64,000 bases of DNA from Halichondria panicea. Taxonomy: Eukaryota > Porifera > Demospongiae > Suberitida > Halichondriidae. How positions within the stretch are numbered: position 1 is the first letter of the stretch; each line of letters starts with the position of its first letter. Positions 43,318-55,470 of the stretch are shown one piece after another. Made by a program: the position numbers and the translations under genes. Below the pieces are notes generated by a model. That model made no database searches. It was given only the letters and a program-made list of their open reading frames with translations, and was not told where the DNA came from. The DNA lies in the NCBI RefSeq assembly GCF_963675165.1, contig NC_087392.1:1007001-1071000 (forward strand), written 5' to 3'.

Positions 43318-46169
43318 ATGAAGCTTACAACTCCAGAGATTATTTGGCATAATAAGCAGCCTCTACTCAGTGTAGACTTCCACAGAGGAGCTTCCTGTTT
43401 GAGATTAGCCACTGGAGGAGCTGACAATGATGTCAAAGTAAGTATAGTTGATCTCATGAAACTCTAGTTTACTTTGCACACACTCCAGATTTGGAAGGTC
43501 TCTAGCGAGGAGGACGGAGATAGGTTAAGGATCGTATTCATGGCGTCTCTCTCCAGGCACACTAAGGCGGTCAATGTAGTCCGCTTCTCTCCAAATGGTA
43601 AATAATTAAGAATTAATCAATATAATTTTATTATTAAATTTATTTTTCTGTATAATTATATAGGTGAATTCCTTGCCTCGGCAGGCGATGGTGAGTACCA
43701 ATAGTCCATATGGATGAAATATGTGTACTACCCTCTACCCTATACATTATTATATAGACACCGTTGTTCACATTTGGAGACTGAATTCTGATGACCCATC
43801 GTCTGTGGGTGTCGTAGGTAACCTGGTGAGTGGCTCTAGTGATGCCTCACCCTCAAAGAACAAAGAGAACTGGAGCGTGGTGAAGCTACTTCGAGGGCAC
43901 CTGGAGGATATATATGACATCTGTTGGTCTCCAGACTCTTTGTGTCTTGTCTCTGGTTCTGTGGACAACTCGGCCATTGTGTGGGATGTGAACAAAGGTG
44001 GGGGTGTGTTATTCAGACTTGGTGGGTTTGGGGTCTGCCCTTCCCATATCTTTTTAATCTGATTGCAGTCATGAGCCCAGAGAGTTTGTTAGCAGAATGC
44101 TGGCATTATAGCCAATGGTTGTCCTCCCTAGGGCATACTTTACTCTTTACTTTTGAATGACGTGAATTTATTCTTGTTTTGGTCTACGTTTCCAGGCCAA
44201 CAGATAGCAGCATTGAAGGAGAGCAAGCAGTACATTCAAGGTGTGGCTTGGGACCCCCTTGGAGAGTACATCACTACCCTAAGCACAGACAGGTAACTGC
44301 TTTGAATGTGCTTTGTACTCTATAAATTACAGTCCTTGTTGATTAAACCAGGAGTCTTCGTGTGTATTCAATTGAGCAGAAGTTCAAGTGTGTCCACACC
44401 GTAAACAAACTGACTCTGGCAGACTCCAAACAAATTCGCCTCTGGGTAGATGAAGTGAACTCGTTTTTTCGTAGACTGACCTTTACCCCTGATGGATCCT
44501 TCCTCATAGCACCAGGTACTATATGCCCCCTATCACTGTACGTATGTTACTATACACTGTTCATTGCAGCTGGTAGGTTCGAGAGTGAAGATAAGGTCTC
44601 AAATGCGTCTTACGTCTTTACCAGAAACAACTTGTCAAAGTGAGAACCATTGAGTACAGCTTCGGGTCAGGATATTTCTAAGAGGAGGCAAAATACTTAA
44701 ACCCCAAACTTTAGGGAGGGCACCATTTTTGAATTTATAATTCATAACTTCAGTACCATTGACCAAATGTCAAAAATATTTTGATCTTCTGAAAGCTTAG
44801 AAAGATACCTTTCAAATTATGTGTTTAAAATCCAAAATTTTGTCGAGGCCATAATTTGTCATTTTTCGGCCTTGGACCATGGGCTATTATCCATGGTTTG
44901 GCCAATTCGGCAAAATATTTTATCTCTCAAATATGAACTTTGATGACACCATTTGAAAGGTCTCTTTCTAAGCTTTCATAAAATCATAAAATATTTGATG
45001 TTGGATTTACGGAAATGAAGTTATGGCAGCTGAAAAAGTCCCTAAACCATTGATTAAACAAAGGGGGTTGCAGTTGAGCATATTTCAACGGCCATAACTT
45101 TAGTACCCTTGATCCATAATTACTTTCCCCCTGAATTTAACCCTGAGCTTGTTCATATTACTGTCTGACAGGCCAGTGTTACAGCTCCCTGGCGAGGAGA
45201 AGGCGTCTGTGGTAGTCAAGTGCTGCCCAGTTCTGTTTGAGTTGAAGGAGCAACCAAAGGAAGCCACCACTATCACAAGGTAAGAAGATGATCACCAGGT
45301 GTTGATGTTTTAGATGCTTGTTTCCTCTAGTCTGTCGTACCGGATGGTCTATGCCGTCGCTAACCTGGACTCGGTGTTCTTCTATGACACACAGCACATT
45401 GCTCCCTTCGCTTACATATCAAAAATCCACTATTCAGGCATCACAGATTTGGCTTGGTAAGCCATCATTAAATTTATATAAAATTAAATTTCCACATTTT
45501 TCCCTCAGGTCTGATGATGGATTGACACTTGTGGTCGCCTCATCTGATTGTTACTGTACCATTGTCACCTTTGACCCCAATGAGTTTGGAGTCCCCTTGA
45601 CCAATGACAAACTACCTCCAAATATGTCCAATATTAAAAAGACTCCACAACCCATCGCTTCGCCTTCTCTACCCGTAACTAAGAAAGCTACGAGCGAAAA
45701 TGACAAAGAGACCACTCAGAATAAAGCTTCTCCATCCTCGAGCAGCTTACCTCCTCTTGCTGACTCCACAGCTACTACTTCAACAACTGTGAATGTACTA
45801 AAGCCACGACGGATTCGCCCGACAATGGTGTCAAGTGTCACCTCTCCCAACGGCAAAGCCACACCCTCCTTAACCACCCCAGTCCAAACCACTACCTCCG
45901 ACACAGCCACTAGTTTCCCCCCTCCTTCATCTGTGAGCTCTGAGCTTCAGAATAGTACCGAGAAAGACGGCGTCGATACTACACAAAAGTCTAAAGATGA
46001 GCAGCCAGTAAGCTCTTCCTCAAATGTAGCAGGGTCAAAAGTTCCAAGAAGAATTAGTCTCACAACTCTCACCACCTACCACCCCAAGAATCAATCAGCC
46101 ACTGTCGACTCTACTCCCAGTGCAAGCAAAGGAGAACTAAAGGACACTGACTGTATTATTATTGAGTAA
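43318..46169 (+). CDS. CHAF1B: Chromatin assembly factor 1 subunit B (p60)
   Basis: Ten exons (43318-43437, 43489-43597, 43664-43690, 43758-43997, 44196-44292, 44352-44515, 44570-44639, 45172-45279, 45331-45456, 45509-46169) encode 573 aa. The start [20 protein letters not shown] and the WD40 blades match CHAF1[91 protein letters not shown]. The C-terminal 200 residues are Ser/Thr/Pro-rich and low in complexity. CAF-1 deposits new H3-H4 on replicating DNA in the nucleus. Intron 7 (44640-45171) carries a foldback element. Confidence 0.95.
44743..45025. mobile_element. Foldback (MITE-like) element in CHAF1B intron 7
   Basis: A long imperfect inverted repeat: the left arm starts CATAACTTCAG (44743) and the right arm ends GAAGTTATG (about 45025). 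Inside, GAAAGCTTAGAAAGATACCT pairs with TCTCTTTCTAAGCTTTC in the right arm. The centre is a palindrome around CATGGGCTATTATCCATGG (about 44878-44897). A relative lies at 63350-63500. There is no ORF, so it would be non-autonomous. Confidence 0.7.
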
Positions 46170-46396
46170 TTTAGATCGTGGATTCAAGAACTCGATCTCT
46201 TTCATTATAGTCATATAATTATTATACCATTTTGAATTCCTTGATTGCATAATATGCTCACTTTATTGTACATGCATGCACGTTTTAACTTTCATGACAT
46301 AATTATGTAATTATTGAGATTTTCAATTTCAAGATACATAATAATTATTATAACACATGAATATTGACAAATAGTATCACATGCAATTCCCTATTC

Positions 46397-49300
46397 CTAA
46401 GTGTTATAAAACAGCTGAGTCCTGTGAGGTGGGCCTCTGCTGTGGAGGGTTCGAGAGTGTTCTCCTGCCTGAGGGTTTATGGCAGCTGCTGCTAAGGCTG
46501 TAGTTGTTGGTTTTCGACGAGCACGGGCTTTGGGTAGGTCGTACATATGACTGTTGACAACGTGTGTGTGAGGGTGTGTTGATGATATTCTGTGCATCTG
46601 TGAGTGTGTGGGGGAGGGAGGTGGGCGGGGGTACAGCTCAGGAGTGAAGTCCGGTGGCTCGGATGAAATGGGAGACTGAAATTTGGCATTTGGATGTCTG
46701 CCCATGTGATCTGCAACAAATAATCAATTGTTGGATGATTAACTGTAAACAATACATGTCAGTAACACACACATTGCGTCATACATGGAGCTGAACAACA
46801 ATAAGTCGGAACATAGCCGCAGGTCCAATAATACATGCAACACAAACCTTTTATTTTTTGATTCAGGTTCTCAATGGACAGCATCAATCGCTTCTCCTCC
46901 AATGAGAGAGATGTGGGAGCTGCGAGAAATACATAAATTTAAAAGTTCTGCATGTACTTTAATAAACCTTTTTTGCTTCCAATGGCTCTTGATGACATGT
47001 CTGGGTCTGTAGATGTCATTTGTAATGGTTGTGCTCGATTGGCAGTTGGGTAGGTGACTGTATGACCATGTCCTCGTCTCGTCAGTAGCAGCGGTGGTTG
47101 GGGAGAGAAGTTAGTTTGGCAACGCATGGGCCTTGACAAGTTTGTTTGTTTTTGAGATCCTCTTTGAGCCGATGTGTCATTTGGCCTTGAATAGAATCTT
47201 TCAGCACTTGTGTTTCTATGGACATTTGGTACATTTCTGTGGTCGTCTCTGTGTGTGACTGTCGATGAGTGACTAGTGGTTGAGCCAGCGGAGGAGGTCT
47301 CTTGTCTTGATGAGCCTCCTTGGTGGACCTTGAAGTTGAACACTTGTGGAGGAACAAACACTTTCTGGTTGTCTTCAAGAGCATTCTTTATCTGATCAAA
47401 GAGACTATTGATTTCATCATCCGTTGGTGTCTTCTCAAGTGAGATCTGTTTAGAAGTGTGTGGGGGATCGTCTTTGCCCATCAGATGAGATTCCTGCTCC
47501 CTAATAGCAGGGGCATCCTCAAAGTGTGTAGGGACAGGTACTACTCCATTAATACCAACAGAGGTTGTGTGTGACTGAGTTTGTAATTTGATAGTGGAAT
47601 CAGGGCCTGGCGGAAGTGTTGTGAGGGGAGCTTCGTTAGTGGCCTTTGGGATATGAACTGTGATTCCATTCATAGGGGGTTTAGAGGGGGACTGAGACGT
47701 CTTTGAAGAGAGTGAGACTCTCATCTTGGGTGTGAAGGCACTATTGGGTAGGTATTGATTTGTAACTCCATTAGGAAGAACTCTTTTCCACAGTTCAAGA
47801 CGAACTGGGTCAATACCCTCTGTATCAGCATTTAACGAGCCTCTGTTAGTGTGCACATTCTTAATGATCCTCCTTTCTATTTGATCTGAAAATCGAACTT
47901 TCTTATCAAGGCTCTTGTTAGAATTTGACTTCTTCAAGATTCCAACAACTTTCGGCTTATTTTTTGCTGTCTCAACGTCTTGTTTGACAAGGGTTTGTAG
48001 GTCAGACGTTTTAGGAGTTAGTGTAGAACTACGGCAAATTGAATAATTGCCTTGCCTTGTGCCCTGCTGATCCTCAAGAGAGTCGATACTAGCAGTGGCA
48101 TAATTTTCACACACGTAGATAGGTTGCCGCCCTGCAGAAGTAGTGATAACATTTCCTGTACTGCCTGGAGTGGGGTGAAGTGCAACAGTTCTGTTTGCTG
48201 AATTTGATCGAACCGCTTGATACGTGCTGAGTTCTTGGCTGCCGATAGTGAAAACAGCGTTATTATGTTTGGGAGTGTTCAAGCTGTCATTGAGGTCGGG
48301 GGTCAAAGGTGGGTTGCTCAGCAGAGATTCACTACTGGAACTGACAGCATTATCGGGTGAAGTGATCCTCAAGTCATCTTGCATTGTGGCCACGTTGGCT
48401 TTCTGACTAGTTGTGGCTCTGAAGACAATGTTCTCATCACTCGAGTTGCTGTGCAGGTCTAAAGTGGCTTGAGATGACAGACTTCCATCACTATTGTTTT
48501 TGGTAACATTTGAGGCCTTGTTCGGAATATTTAGATTTGAATCTGAGGAGCTTCGTTTGCCCATGGTGTGAGCTTGCTGTAAGAACATGTCAGGTATCCT
48601 CTGATGTATGATGACCCTGCCGTGACTCTCTGGACTGTTGGATACACTCCCCTCATCTGATGAGCAATAGGATACACGTTAAGTAACATACAATATTATT
48701 TAAAAATTCATGGCTAAAGGCTGATGCAAATATGCTGTGAATAGTTTCGAGTGTCGCCTAGAAATAATACTACACCAGGGCAAACTGTATTCACGGTTCA
48801 CAGTTACATACACTCCCACAGTAAGATAACATTGCTGAATTAAATGTCACACTTAGCAATTATGGATGACATGTACCATGAAGTCACCTTTGATTTTTCT
48901 CATTATATCATCCAGGCTAGGAGCACGTTGCTGGAGGCCATTCTTCCGAGGAGGATGATAGCCATTCTTGTGTTTAAGTTTGACTTCCACATCTTTACCC
49001 AGTGCCACTCTCTCCCTACTCTCCTCAGACCTCTGTGACTGGGTCGAAGCCACAGCGGGTTTAGGCTTATTGGGAAGGTAATCTGAAAGAGAAATGAAAT
49101 GTCAAGCTAAAAAAGATAGGCACTACCAGGAGTGCATGCACTCCTGGCACCACACTTACAATCTAAGAATGCTTGCTTGCTGTTTTTAACAGCGTGTCCA
49201 TGGCCCTTGGAGGTAGATTTGATTCTTCCAAGAGAAGATTTGAAGCGCATGGTTGCCTCTTTCTGAGCCTCTCTCCTTTCTTCGAGAGCCTTTCTCCTCC

Positions 49301-49560
49301 GATCCTCCTCAGCTGCCACCATTGCTTTCTTTTTGTCCTCTAGTGCCCTTGGAAGAGGAGGAGAGAACACAGTAACATAAAGAATGCACACAGCATAGAT
49401 TTATTTGAGCTACTTTCTTTCAACCATAAATTACTTTGCTCACTTTTGTCGTTGTGCTGTTTGTTTAGAGTAGAGGTGAGCTTTGCCTCGATTTGTTTTC
49501 TCTTGCCTTTTCATCTGTTTTATACGTTCCTCCTCCAAGTTTTGGAATTTTTTCCTGTGT
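46397..49560 (-). CDS. CEP126-like centrosomal protein (5' end uncertain)
   Basis: Six exons are supported (49444-49560, 49160-49347, 48888-49082, 46968-48656, 46848-46919, 46397-46710), about 858 aa. The N-terminal coil (NLEEERIKQMKRQEKTNRGK, LEDKKKAMVAAEEDRRRKAL) resembles the start of vertebrate CEP126, and GILKKSNSNKSLDKKVRFSD and SLEEKRLMLSIENLNQKIK resemble its later SILKK...WFDE and AEEQKILESLNDL blocks. The rest is Ser/Thr-rich and disordered. CEP126 sits at the centrosome and cilium base and helps cilium formation. A likely upstream exon at about 49810-49880 (ATGSRLPPELSESTYSNERM) does not join in frame with the acceptor I chose, so the true start is unresolved. Confidence 0.6.
49126..49147. 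repeat. Perfect 22-bp palindrome in CEP126-like intron
   Basis: The half-site CCAGGAGTGCA is followed at once by its reverse complement. The core GGAGTGCATG also forms a palindrome at 60891-60924 and recurs at 61434. Confidence 0.9.
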
Positions 49561-49981
49561 CTTGTTAAGGAACAAACGCTTGCAGTACTAATCCAGATAT
49601 CTAGCATGCAGTATATTACATGTGTGTGCATACATGAAGCTCAATGTGTGTTAATTATGTAAGCTTTTGCAACCCCACTTGTAGTTGTGTAATTGCAAGA
49701 ATTTCACCATGACAACTGAACAGTAAGCAAACATGCTGTCTTAGCTGTACTACAAAGTATAGAAACAGGATACGAATAAGCTCCAGCTCTCATCATTGTC
49801 ATCTCTTACATTTCATTCTTTCATTGGAGTATGTACTCTCACTCAGCTCAGGCGGTAGTCTTGATCCAGTAGCTATGGTAAACAACTCTGAGCTAAGCTT
49901 TTTACTAACGAAATTTTGCAATATTGGTTGTTTTTCGGATAATTAGAGCAATTCAACCTGGAACAGATATAACATTGGAAC

Positions 49982-51028
49982 ATGTCTTGGAGCTTTGCTC
50001 AGCTTGTCACTGGACCTCCCGGCTCAGGAAAGTCTACATACTGCTGTGGAATGAAGGAATTCCTCTCTGCATTTGGTAGAAAAGTTGTGATTGTCAATCT
50101 GGACCCTGCAAATGATTCTCTACCCTATGAGTGTGAGGTGGACATTTCTGAGTTGATAACTTTATCGGATGTGATGGACAAATTAAAACTTGGACCTAAT
50201 GGGAGCTTGGTCTACTGTATGGAATTTTTGGAGAAGAACGTGGAGTGGTTGCATGAGAGACTGGAACAGTTTCATGGATCCTATTTCTTGTTTGATTTTC
50301 CTGGGCAAGTCGAGCTCTTCACGCATCATCAGTCTGTGCGGAACATTGCCAAACAATTGGAGGAATGGAAGTTCAAGGTAATTTTCATTTAACTTGATAA
50401 TTATTACGCTATCCCTTTCAGCTAGCCGCAGTCCATTTAGTGGATGCACACTATTGCAGTGATCCTGGGAAATTCATATCTGTTCTGTTGACGTCCCTCT
50501 CCACTATGATCCAACTTGAAGTACCACATGTCAACATTCTCTCTAAAGTGGATCTAATGGAACAGTATGGGAAACTAGGTAAGTACGTCTTGGTGTGGAA
50601 GATTCAAAAGTACGTTTGTACCACACAGCATTTGGACTGGAATACTATACAGAGGTTATGGACTTGTCTTACTTACTGGAGCGTTTGCCAGAGAGCAATT
50701 TCTTCCTGAAGTATAAGAAACTAAACGAAGCACTAATTGGCCTTGTGGAGGACTACAGTCTTGTGTCCTTTATTCCCCTAAATGTACAGGTAGGTCATTG
50801 ATATGTATACCAACTCTTGGCACTTATTCACACAATTCTTTATAATTATAGGAGAAGGAGAGTATGTTCCAAGTGATGAAGGTAGTGGATAAAGCAAATG
50901 GTTATGTGTTTGGAAAGAACGATGAAGCAGCTACATTATCGTCAATGATGTCTACTGCTATGGGAGCGGACTTTGATTTCTTCAAAACTACTTTAGCTAA
51001 AGAGAAATATCTATCCTCAGATACATAA
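49982..51028 (+). CDS. GPN2: GPN-loop GTPase 2
   Basis: Four exons (49982-50377, 50422-50578, 50629-50789, 50852-51028) encode 296 aa. Walker A is GPPGSGKST (residues 11-19), the GPN loop is at 71-73 ([15 protein letters not shown]), FDFPGQVEL is the G3-like motif and NILSKVDLM the G4. ATAMGADF near the end is typical of GPN2. For exon 3 I chose the acceptor before CATTTGGACTGG because the resulting [12 protein letters not shown] matches human KLAFNLDYYTEV. GPN proteins act in RNA polymerase II assembly and nuclear import. The start lies about 110 bp from the possible first exon of the divergent CEP126-like gene. Confidence 0.95.
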
Positions 51029-51140
51029 TAATTATACCATTCATTTCAATATATTCTGATTGTGCAAAAAATATCATTTCCAGATTACTGCTTTTGAAAA
51101 AAAAATTCGGAGTTTAACATTAGAAAAAGAAAAGAGAAAT

Positions 51141-51167
51141 GCGCACCTGATAAGGGACTTGAACCCT
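51141..51167 (-). pseudogene. Truncated tRNA-Lys 3' fragment
   Basis: Matches the 3' third of the intact tRNA-Lys at 51453 (T-arm and acceptor, GGGACTTGAACCC on the plus strand) and then runs straight into a second copy of GPN2 intron sequence. It marks the join of a tandem duplication. Confidence 0.85.
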
Positions 51168-51390
51168 ATACCAACTCTTGGCACTTATTCACACAATTCT
51201 TTATAATTATAAGAGAAGGAGAGTATGTTCCAAGTGATGAAGGCAGTGGATAAGGCAAATGGTTGTGTTTGGAAAGAACGATGAAGCAGCTACATTATCG
51301 TCAATGATGTCTACTGCTATGGGAGCGGACTTTGATTTCTTCAAAACTGCTTTAGCTAAAGATATTCTCAGATACAATACATAATACTAT
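51168..51390 (+). pseudogene. Duplicated last exon of GPN2 (relic)
   Basis: Nearly identical to 50805-51028: the end of GPN2 intron 3, then exon 4 with small deletions that destroy the frame (for example near the GTTGTGTTTGG position) and a changed acceptor (ATAAGAG for ATAGGAG). It is not a gene by itself. Confidence 0.9.
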
Positions 51391-51452
51391 TCTGATTGTG
51401 CAAAAAATATCATTATTTTGCAGAATACTGCTAAAAGAAAAAAGAAATGCGC

Positions 51453-51524
51453 GCCCGATAAGGGACTTGAACCCTTGACCCTCAGATTAAAAGTCTGATG
51501 CTCTACCAACTGAGCTAACCGGGC
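51453..51524 (-). tRNA. tRNA-Lys (anticodon UUU)
   Basis: A 72-nt cloverleaf on the minus strand: acceptor GCCCGGT pairs with ATCGGGC (one G-U), D arm GCTCAGTTGGTAGAGC, anticodon stem TCAGA/TCTGA with loop CTTTTAA (anticodon TTT), and T stem AAGGG/CCCTT with loop TTCAAGT. The A box (TTAGCTCAGTTGG) and B box (GGTTCAAGTCC) serve as internal promoter. No intron and no encoded CCA. Confidence 0.96.
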
Positions 51525-51553
51525 AGCTCTGACAAACGAAATACTTGTGTTTG

Positions 51554-52679
51554 TTATAACCTCAAGTGACTACAGACTTCAGTTAGACTGGATACAGTTG
51601 GTGTGTCTCTAGGAATGTTCTCTTTGCTTGTACCTTCTCTCACCAAAAGAAGAGATTTCATTCCAAAATTCTTAGCAGCTAGATAATCCAATTCCTGTAG
51701 TGCACAAATTAATTCCGTTTGTATACTAAACTATACAAAACGTACGTAATCGTCCCCAACATGAACTGAAGCATTAGCTTCAATACCAGAACATTCTTGC
51801 AGGGCCATCTCAAAAATCCTAAAGCAGTAAAGTTGCATACAATAATTATATTCATACTGGACTTACCTAGGGTTAGGTTTGGCACATTTAGTGTACACTG
51901 AAGCAATAATGAAGTCGAAATACTGTCGAATGCCTAGTGCTGTAATGATGCTCTCTGCAATAAGAGAAAAGACATATTGTTGGATTTACAATATTGAATT
52001 AATTAACTAACCTAATCTCTCGTCAAAGTTTGATATAACACCAAGCACTATCCCGGCTTGCTTAATTTTTTTCAGAGACGGCTCCACATCTGGGAAAACC
52101 TCCCAGTTTGCCGGCCCAGCAAAGTCATCAAACACTCTTGTGGCAAGTTTTTCATTCAACTCTGCAAACAAGGTAAACTGCAGTCACTCAGGGATGTAAT
52201 AATGGAAATAGTACATCCATTGCTCGTAACCCACCATTACTGTCAACTCCAACTTGGACAAATAATTCTGTGGTGACCTGCAAATACAATTATCTAGTAA
52301 CACGTACATAGATATAAAGTAGCTAGTCCATTCCATCCACAAACCATTCTCCACCAATCTCTTGAAGTCAGACCTTGCTGTGCTCCAAAGCACGGATGAG
52401 ACAAGTTGTGTGCTTTGAACGATTTCCTAGATTAGAAGGGTACGGAATAAATGGAAACACGAGAGAGGTATACCTAAAAGCACTGTCAAGTTGTTGTGGG
52501 TCCAGATTGAGATCAAACTCTCTCCCGATCTTCGCCTGGGGGGGAGGGGGGGGGCACAAATACACATGCATGTTTGCCCATGGGCACGGTACGGGTATGG
52601 ATCTTACATAGTGGAATCCTGGTGAAGTTGCTATTCTGATACATGTATTAGTAATGTCCAAAGTCACCAGGCGAGCCAT
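51554..52679 (-). CDS. HDHD3: HAD-like hydrolase domain-containing protein 3
   Basis: Eight exons (52608-52679, 52474-52535, 52345-52426, 52235-52277, 52012-52161, 51867-51954, 51746-51818, 51554-51694) give 236 aa. QQGLTSRDWWRMV is a strong HDHD3 signature. HAD motif II is VISNFDERL, the motif III lysine lies in KCAKPNPRIFEMAL, and motif IV is HVGDDYELDYLAAKNFGM. Motif I reads LDITNT: the nucleophile Asp is there, but the second acidic residue of DxD is not, as also in human HDHD3 (WDVKDT). Catalysis is therefore doubtful. It starts 208 bp from ASCC3, head-to-head. Confidence 0.92.
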
Positions 52680-52887
52680 AATCCTTGAGTTTCACAGATG
52701 GATCAGACTCTTAGCTCTCTCAGGCTTTAATGATATTCATCTAAACATTCTTGAGGTAAAATGCTTCCTAGATTGCACCCCCAGCATGACACATGACACC
52801 ACTCAATGGTTTTTAGTGTCCAGTAAAGCAGCCAAGACCCTCCGAATCCTAGAGACAGGCACGTCCTTCAAGAGCAACGTGCTGGAT
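52680..52887. promoter_or_regulatory. Bidirectional promoter region, HDHD3 / ASCC3
   Basis: 208 bp between divergent start codons; no TATA box seen. In-frame sequence upstream of the ASCC3 ATG exists, but the ATG at 52888 is chosen because [13 protein letters not shown] matches the vertebrate start. Confidence 0.5.
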
Positions 52888-55386
52888 ATGGAACTGCCCA
52901 GGTTGACAAGAGCCCTGAGGGAGTTTGGAGGGGTCAGCCCTCGACTCTCCAGGGAGCCGGTGGAGCTGGATGAGGCAGTACTGCTCAAGAAGAGAGAGAA
53001 GACGAGAAAAGGGAGCGAAGATGATCGGAACTCCTGGGGCAAGATGTCCGAGGATGTGGTGACACAGTGCGGCAAGCACAACTCAGTCAAGGTATGTCCG
53101 TATATATATATGTATGGTTGGTGTGTTCTCTTCGGCTCAATGACGAGGGGTGTACCATACGTGTGTGTATATAGTCGTCGTGTTAATATAATAATTAGGG
53201 AATTTAATTAATTGACTGCACCAAAATTTTACCCTAGCTAGCATGTGTATGATCAGCAGTGCATGAGAAATTGTTTTTTTTACAGGTTCAAGCTGAGCTC
53301 AGGATCCTACAGCAAGCATCAAGGGAAATTGGTAAAATTGATACGTACTTAGTTTATTATAATAATAATTATGCTGCCCCCTTACTATTACTAACTCCGC
53401 CCCTTTATTTAGTGAGTAGTGATGTATCCCAGGAGACGGTGGACTCTACAGCTGCCTTCCTTTTCAACCTGTTCATCGGGGAGCCACAACTCACTCGAGC
53501 AAACGCTGAGGAGATAAGGAGAACTCTTGGACCATTCCCGGCATCAGCTGCCACCAAAGCGTCCACCACAGTCAAAAATATACTCACTTACCTACCTAAA
53601 GATTCACCATTCACTAGTTCTTCACAAGAAACCTCATCGACTTCAGACAAACAAATTCAGATGAAAAAGAAAGAATTTGGACACAATATTTCCTTTAAGT
53701 TTGACACGGAAACGTCATTAGTAACGGGGGATGGTGACCATGTCAAGTCCAAGCTCTCCAACCAAACTGGTTATGACTCCCTCTCTGAGGATGAATCAAC
53801 TGTTGTCGCCAACGGTGATACTAATATATTCACGCAGACAATACTGAGTGGAATGCAGCAGACAATCAGAAAACCAGACAAAAAGAAGGCAGTTACAAAA
53901 AAGCAACCAGTGGTCGAGTCACGCTCTACCCCAGTCCTCCCATACAGTGGGGAGTGGCTGAAGGCACAGTGCAAGGAAGTGGTGAGGGGTGGCCATATGC
54001 AGCTGTCTGGACAGGAACTCTATTTGGCTATATTCGAACAACTCAGTTCTGGCCAAGAGAATGAAGCCATTGAGAATGACGTAAGCTGTATTGAAATATT
54101 AATTTTCGTGGCTGCTCACAAACTGTACACCTCTCTCTCCTGACAGCTGGTGGAGTTGCTGGGGTTCTCTGAGCTGGAGCTGATTCAAGAGCTGCTTGCT
54201 CATCGTGCCCAGCTGGTGGATGCAGTGCTGCAGGATGGCTCTAGTCTACTGCCCTCAGGTACCCCAGGGCCACCCTAAAACACTCTGTTATCCTACTTTG
54301 GTCTACATGTTTGTGGCTCTTTCATTGCTATATAGGTACATGTATATAGGTACATGTAAACATTGTAGTTAAAAATCCACAAGTTTTCCATTGAAAGAAA
54401 CATGCATTTACAATAACTCATGAATACTATTATACATGCAATTTTTCTCTCAATGCGTGAACTCTTTTCCTATAGTGCCTCTCTCCAAGTCCAAGAGCAC
54501 ACCATCAGCCGGCCCTCTCCTTGCGAGTGGTCAGAGTGCACGCCCAGCGTACGGCAGTCAAGTGGTGATCCAGTCAGAGCATGAGAAACAGCTCAAGAAG
54601 TTCTTCCGTAAAGAAGAGAAGCGAATGGCCAAACAAGTGAAGGAGATCCCAACGACTGAGGACCATATCACCCAACTGAGGAGGCGGGGCTACGACCCTG
54701 TGGAGATGAGGAAGGAAAGGTGTGTGTGTGTGGGGGGTACGTATTCTCCCCTCCCTCATCAGGTGGGGTCTCACACACTTTGTGTATGTGGTATTATAAT
54801 AATGTAATATTATCCTTCTCCTCCCAGAGAGCGTGCTCTTGAGGAAGCTGCCAACAGGCCGATATTCTCAGGCTCCTCCCACCAGCGTACCTTTGACCCC
54901 AATGAGCTCTACCCTCATGTATATGACTCCCTCGCTAAGGCCAAGCTTACATCAGCCTTCCTTGCAGGAGCAAAGGTCAGTCACAAATAGAGTCATTTTA
55001 GTTATAAACATACCTTATACCGGCCTCTTCCCACTACAGGTTGCCATACCTGAGGATGCCAAGCGAACCAGCGACAGACTGATGGAGGAGATTCTCATCC
55101 CCCACACCTCTGTCATACCCCCTACTGTCGGGGACGAGAAGATCAGGGTTGACCAGCTGGACCAACTTGCTCAACTGGTTTTCAAAGGCACCAAAACTCT
55201 GAACAAGATCCAGACTGTCGTGTTTGACTCTGCGTACTATACCAATGAGAATCTGCTGATCTCAGCACCAACTGGAGCAGGAAAGACTAACATCGCCATG
55301 TTGACTGTCCTTCATGAGATAAAGAAGAATATCGATGAGTCTGGTGTAATTCAGAGGAACAGTTTCAAGGTTGGAAATCACATACA

Positions 55387-55470
<84 letters not shown>

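Noticed and set aside
50579-50610. 32-bp intron in GPN2 using the earlier acceptor
   Set aside because: The acceptor at 50627-50628 gives the conserved KLAFGLEYY and a more usual 50-bp intron.
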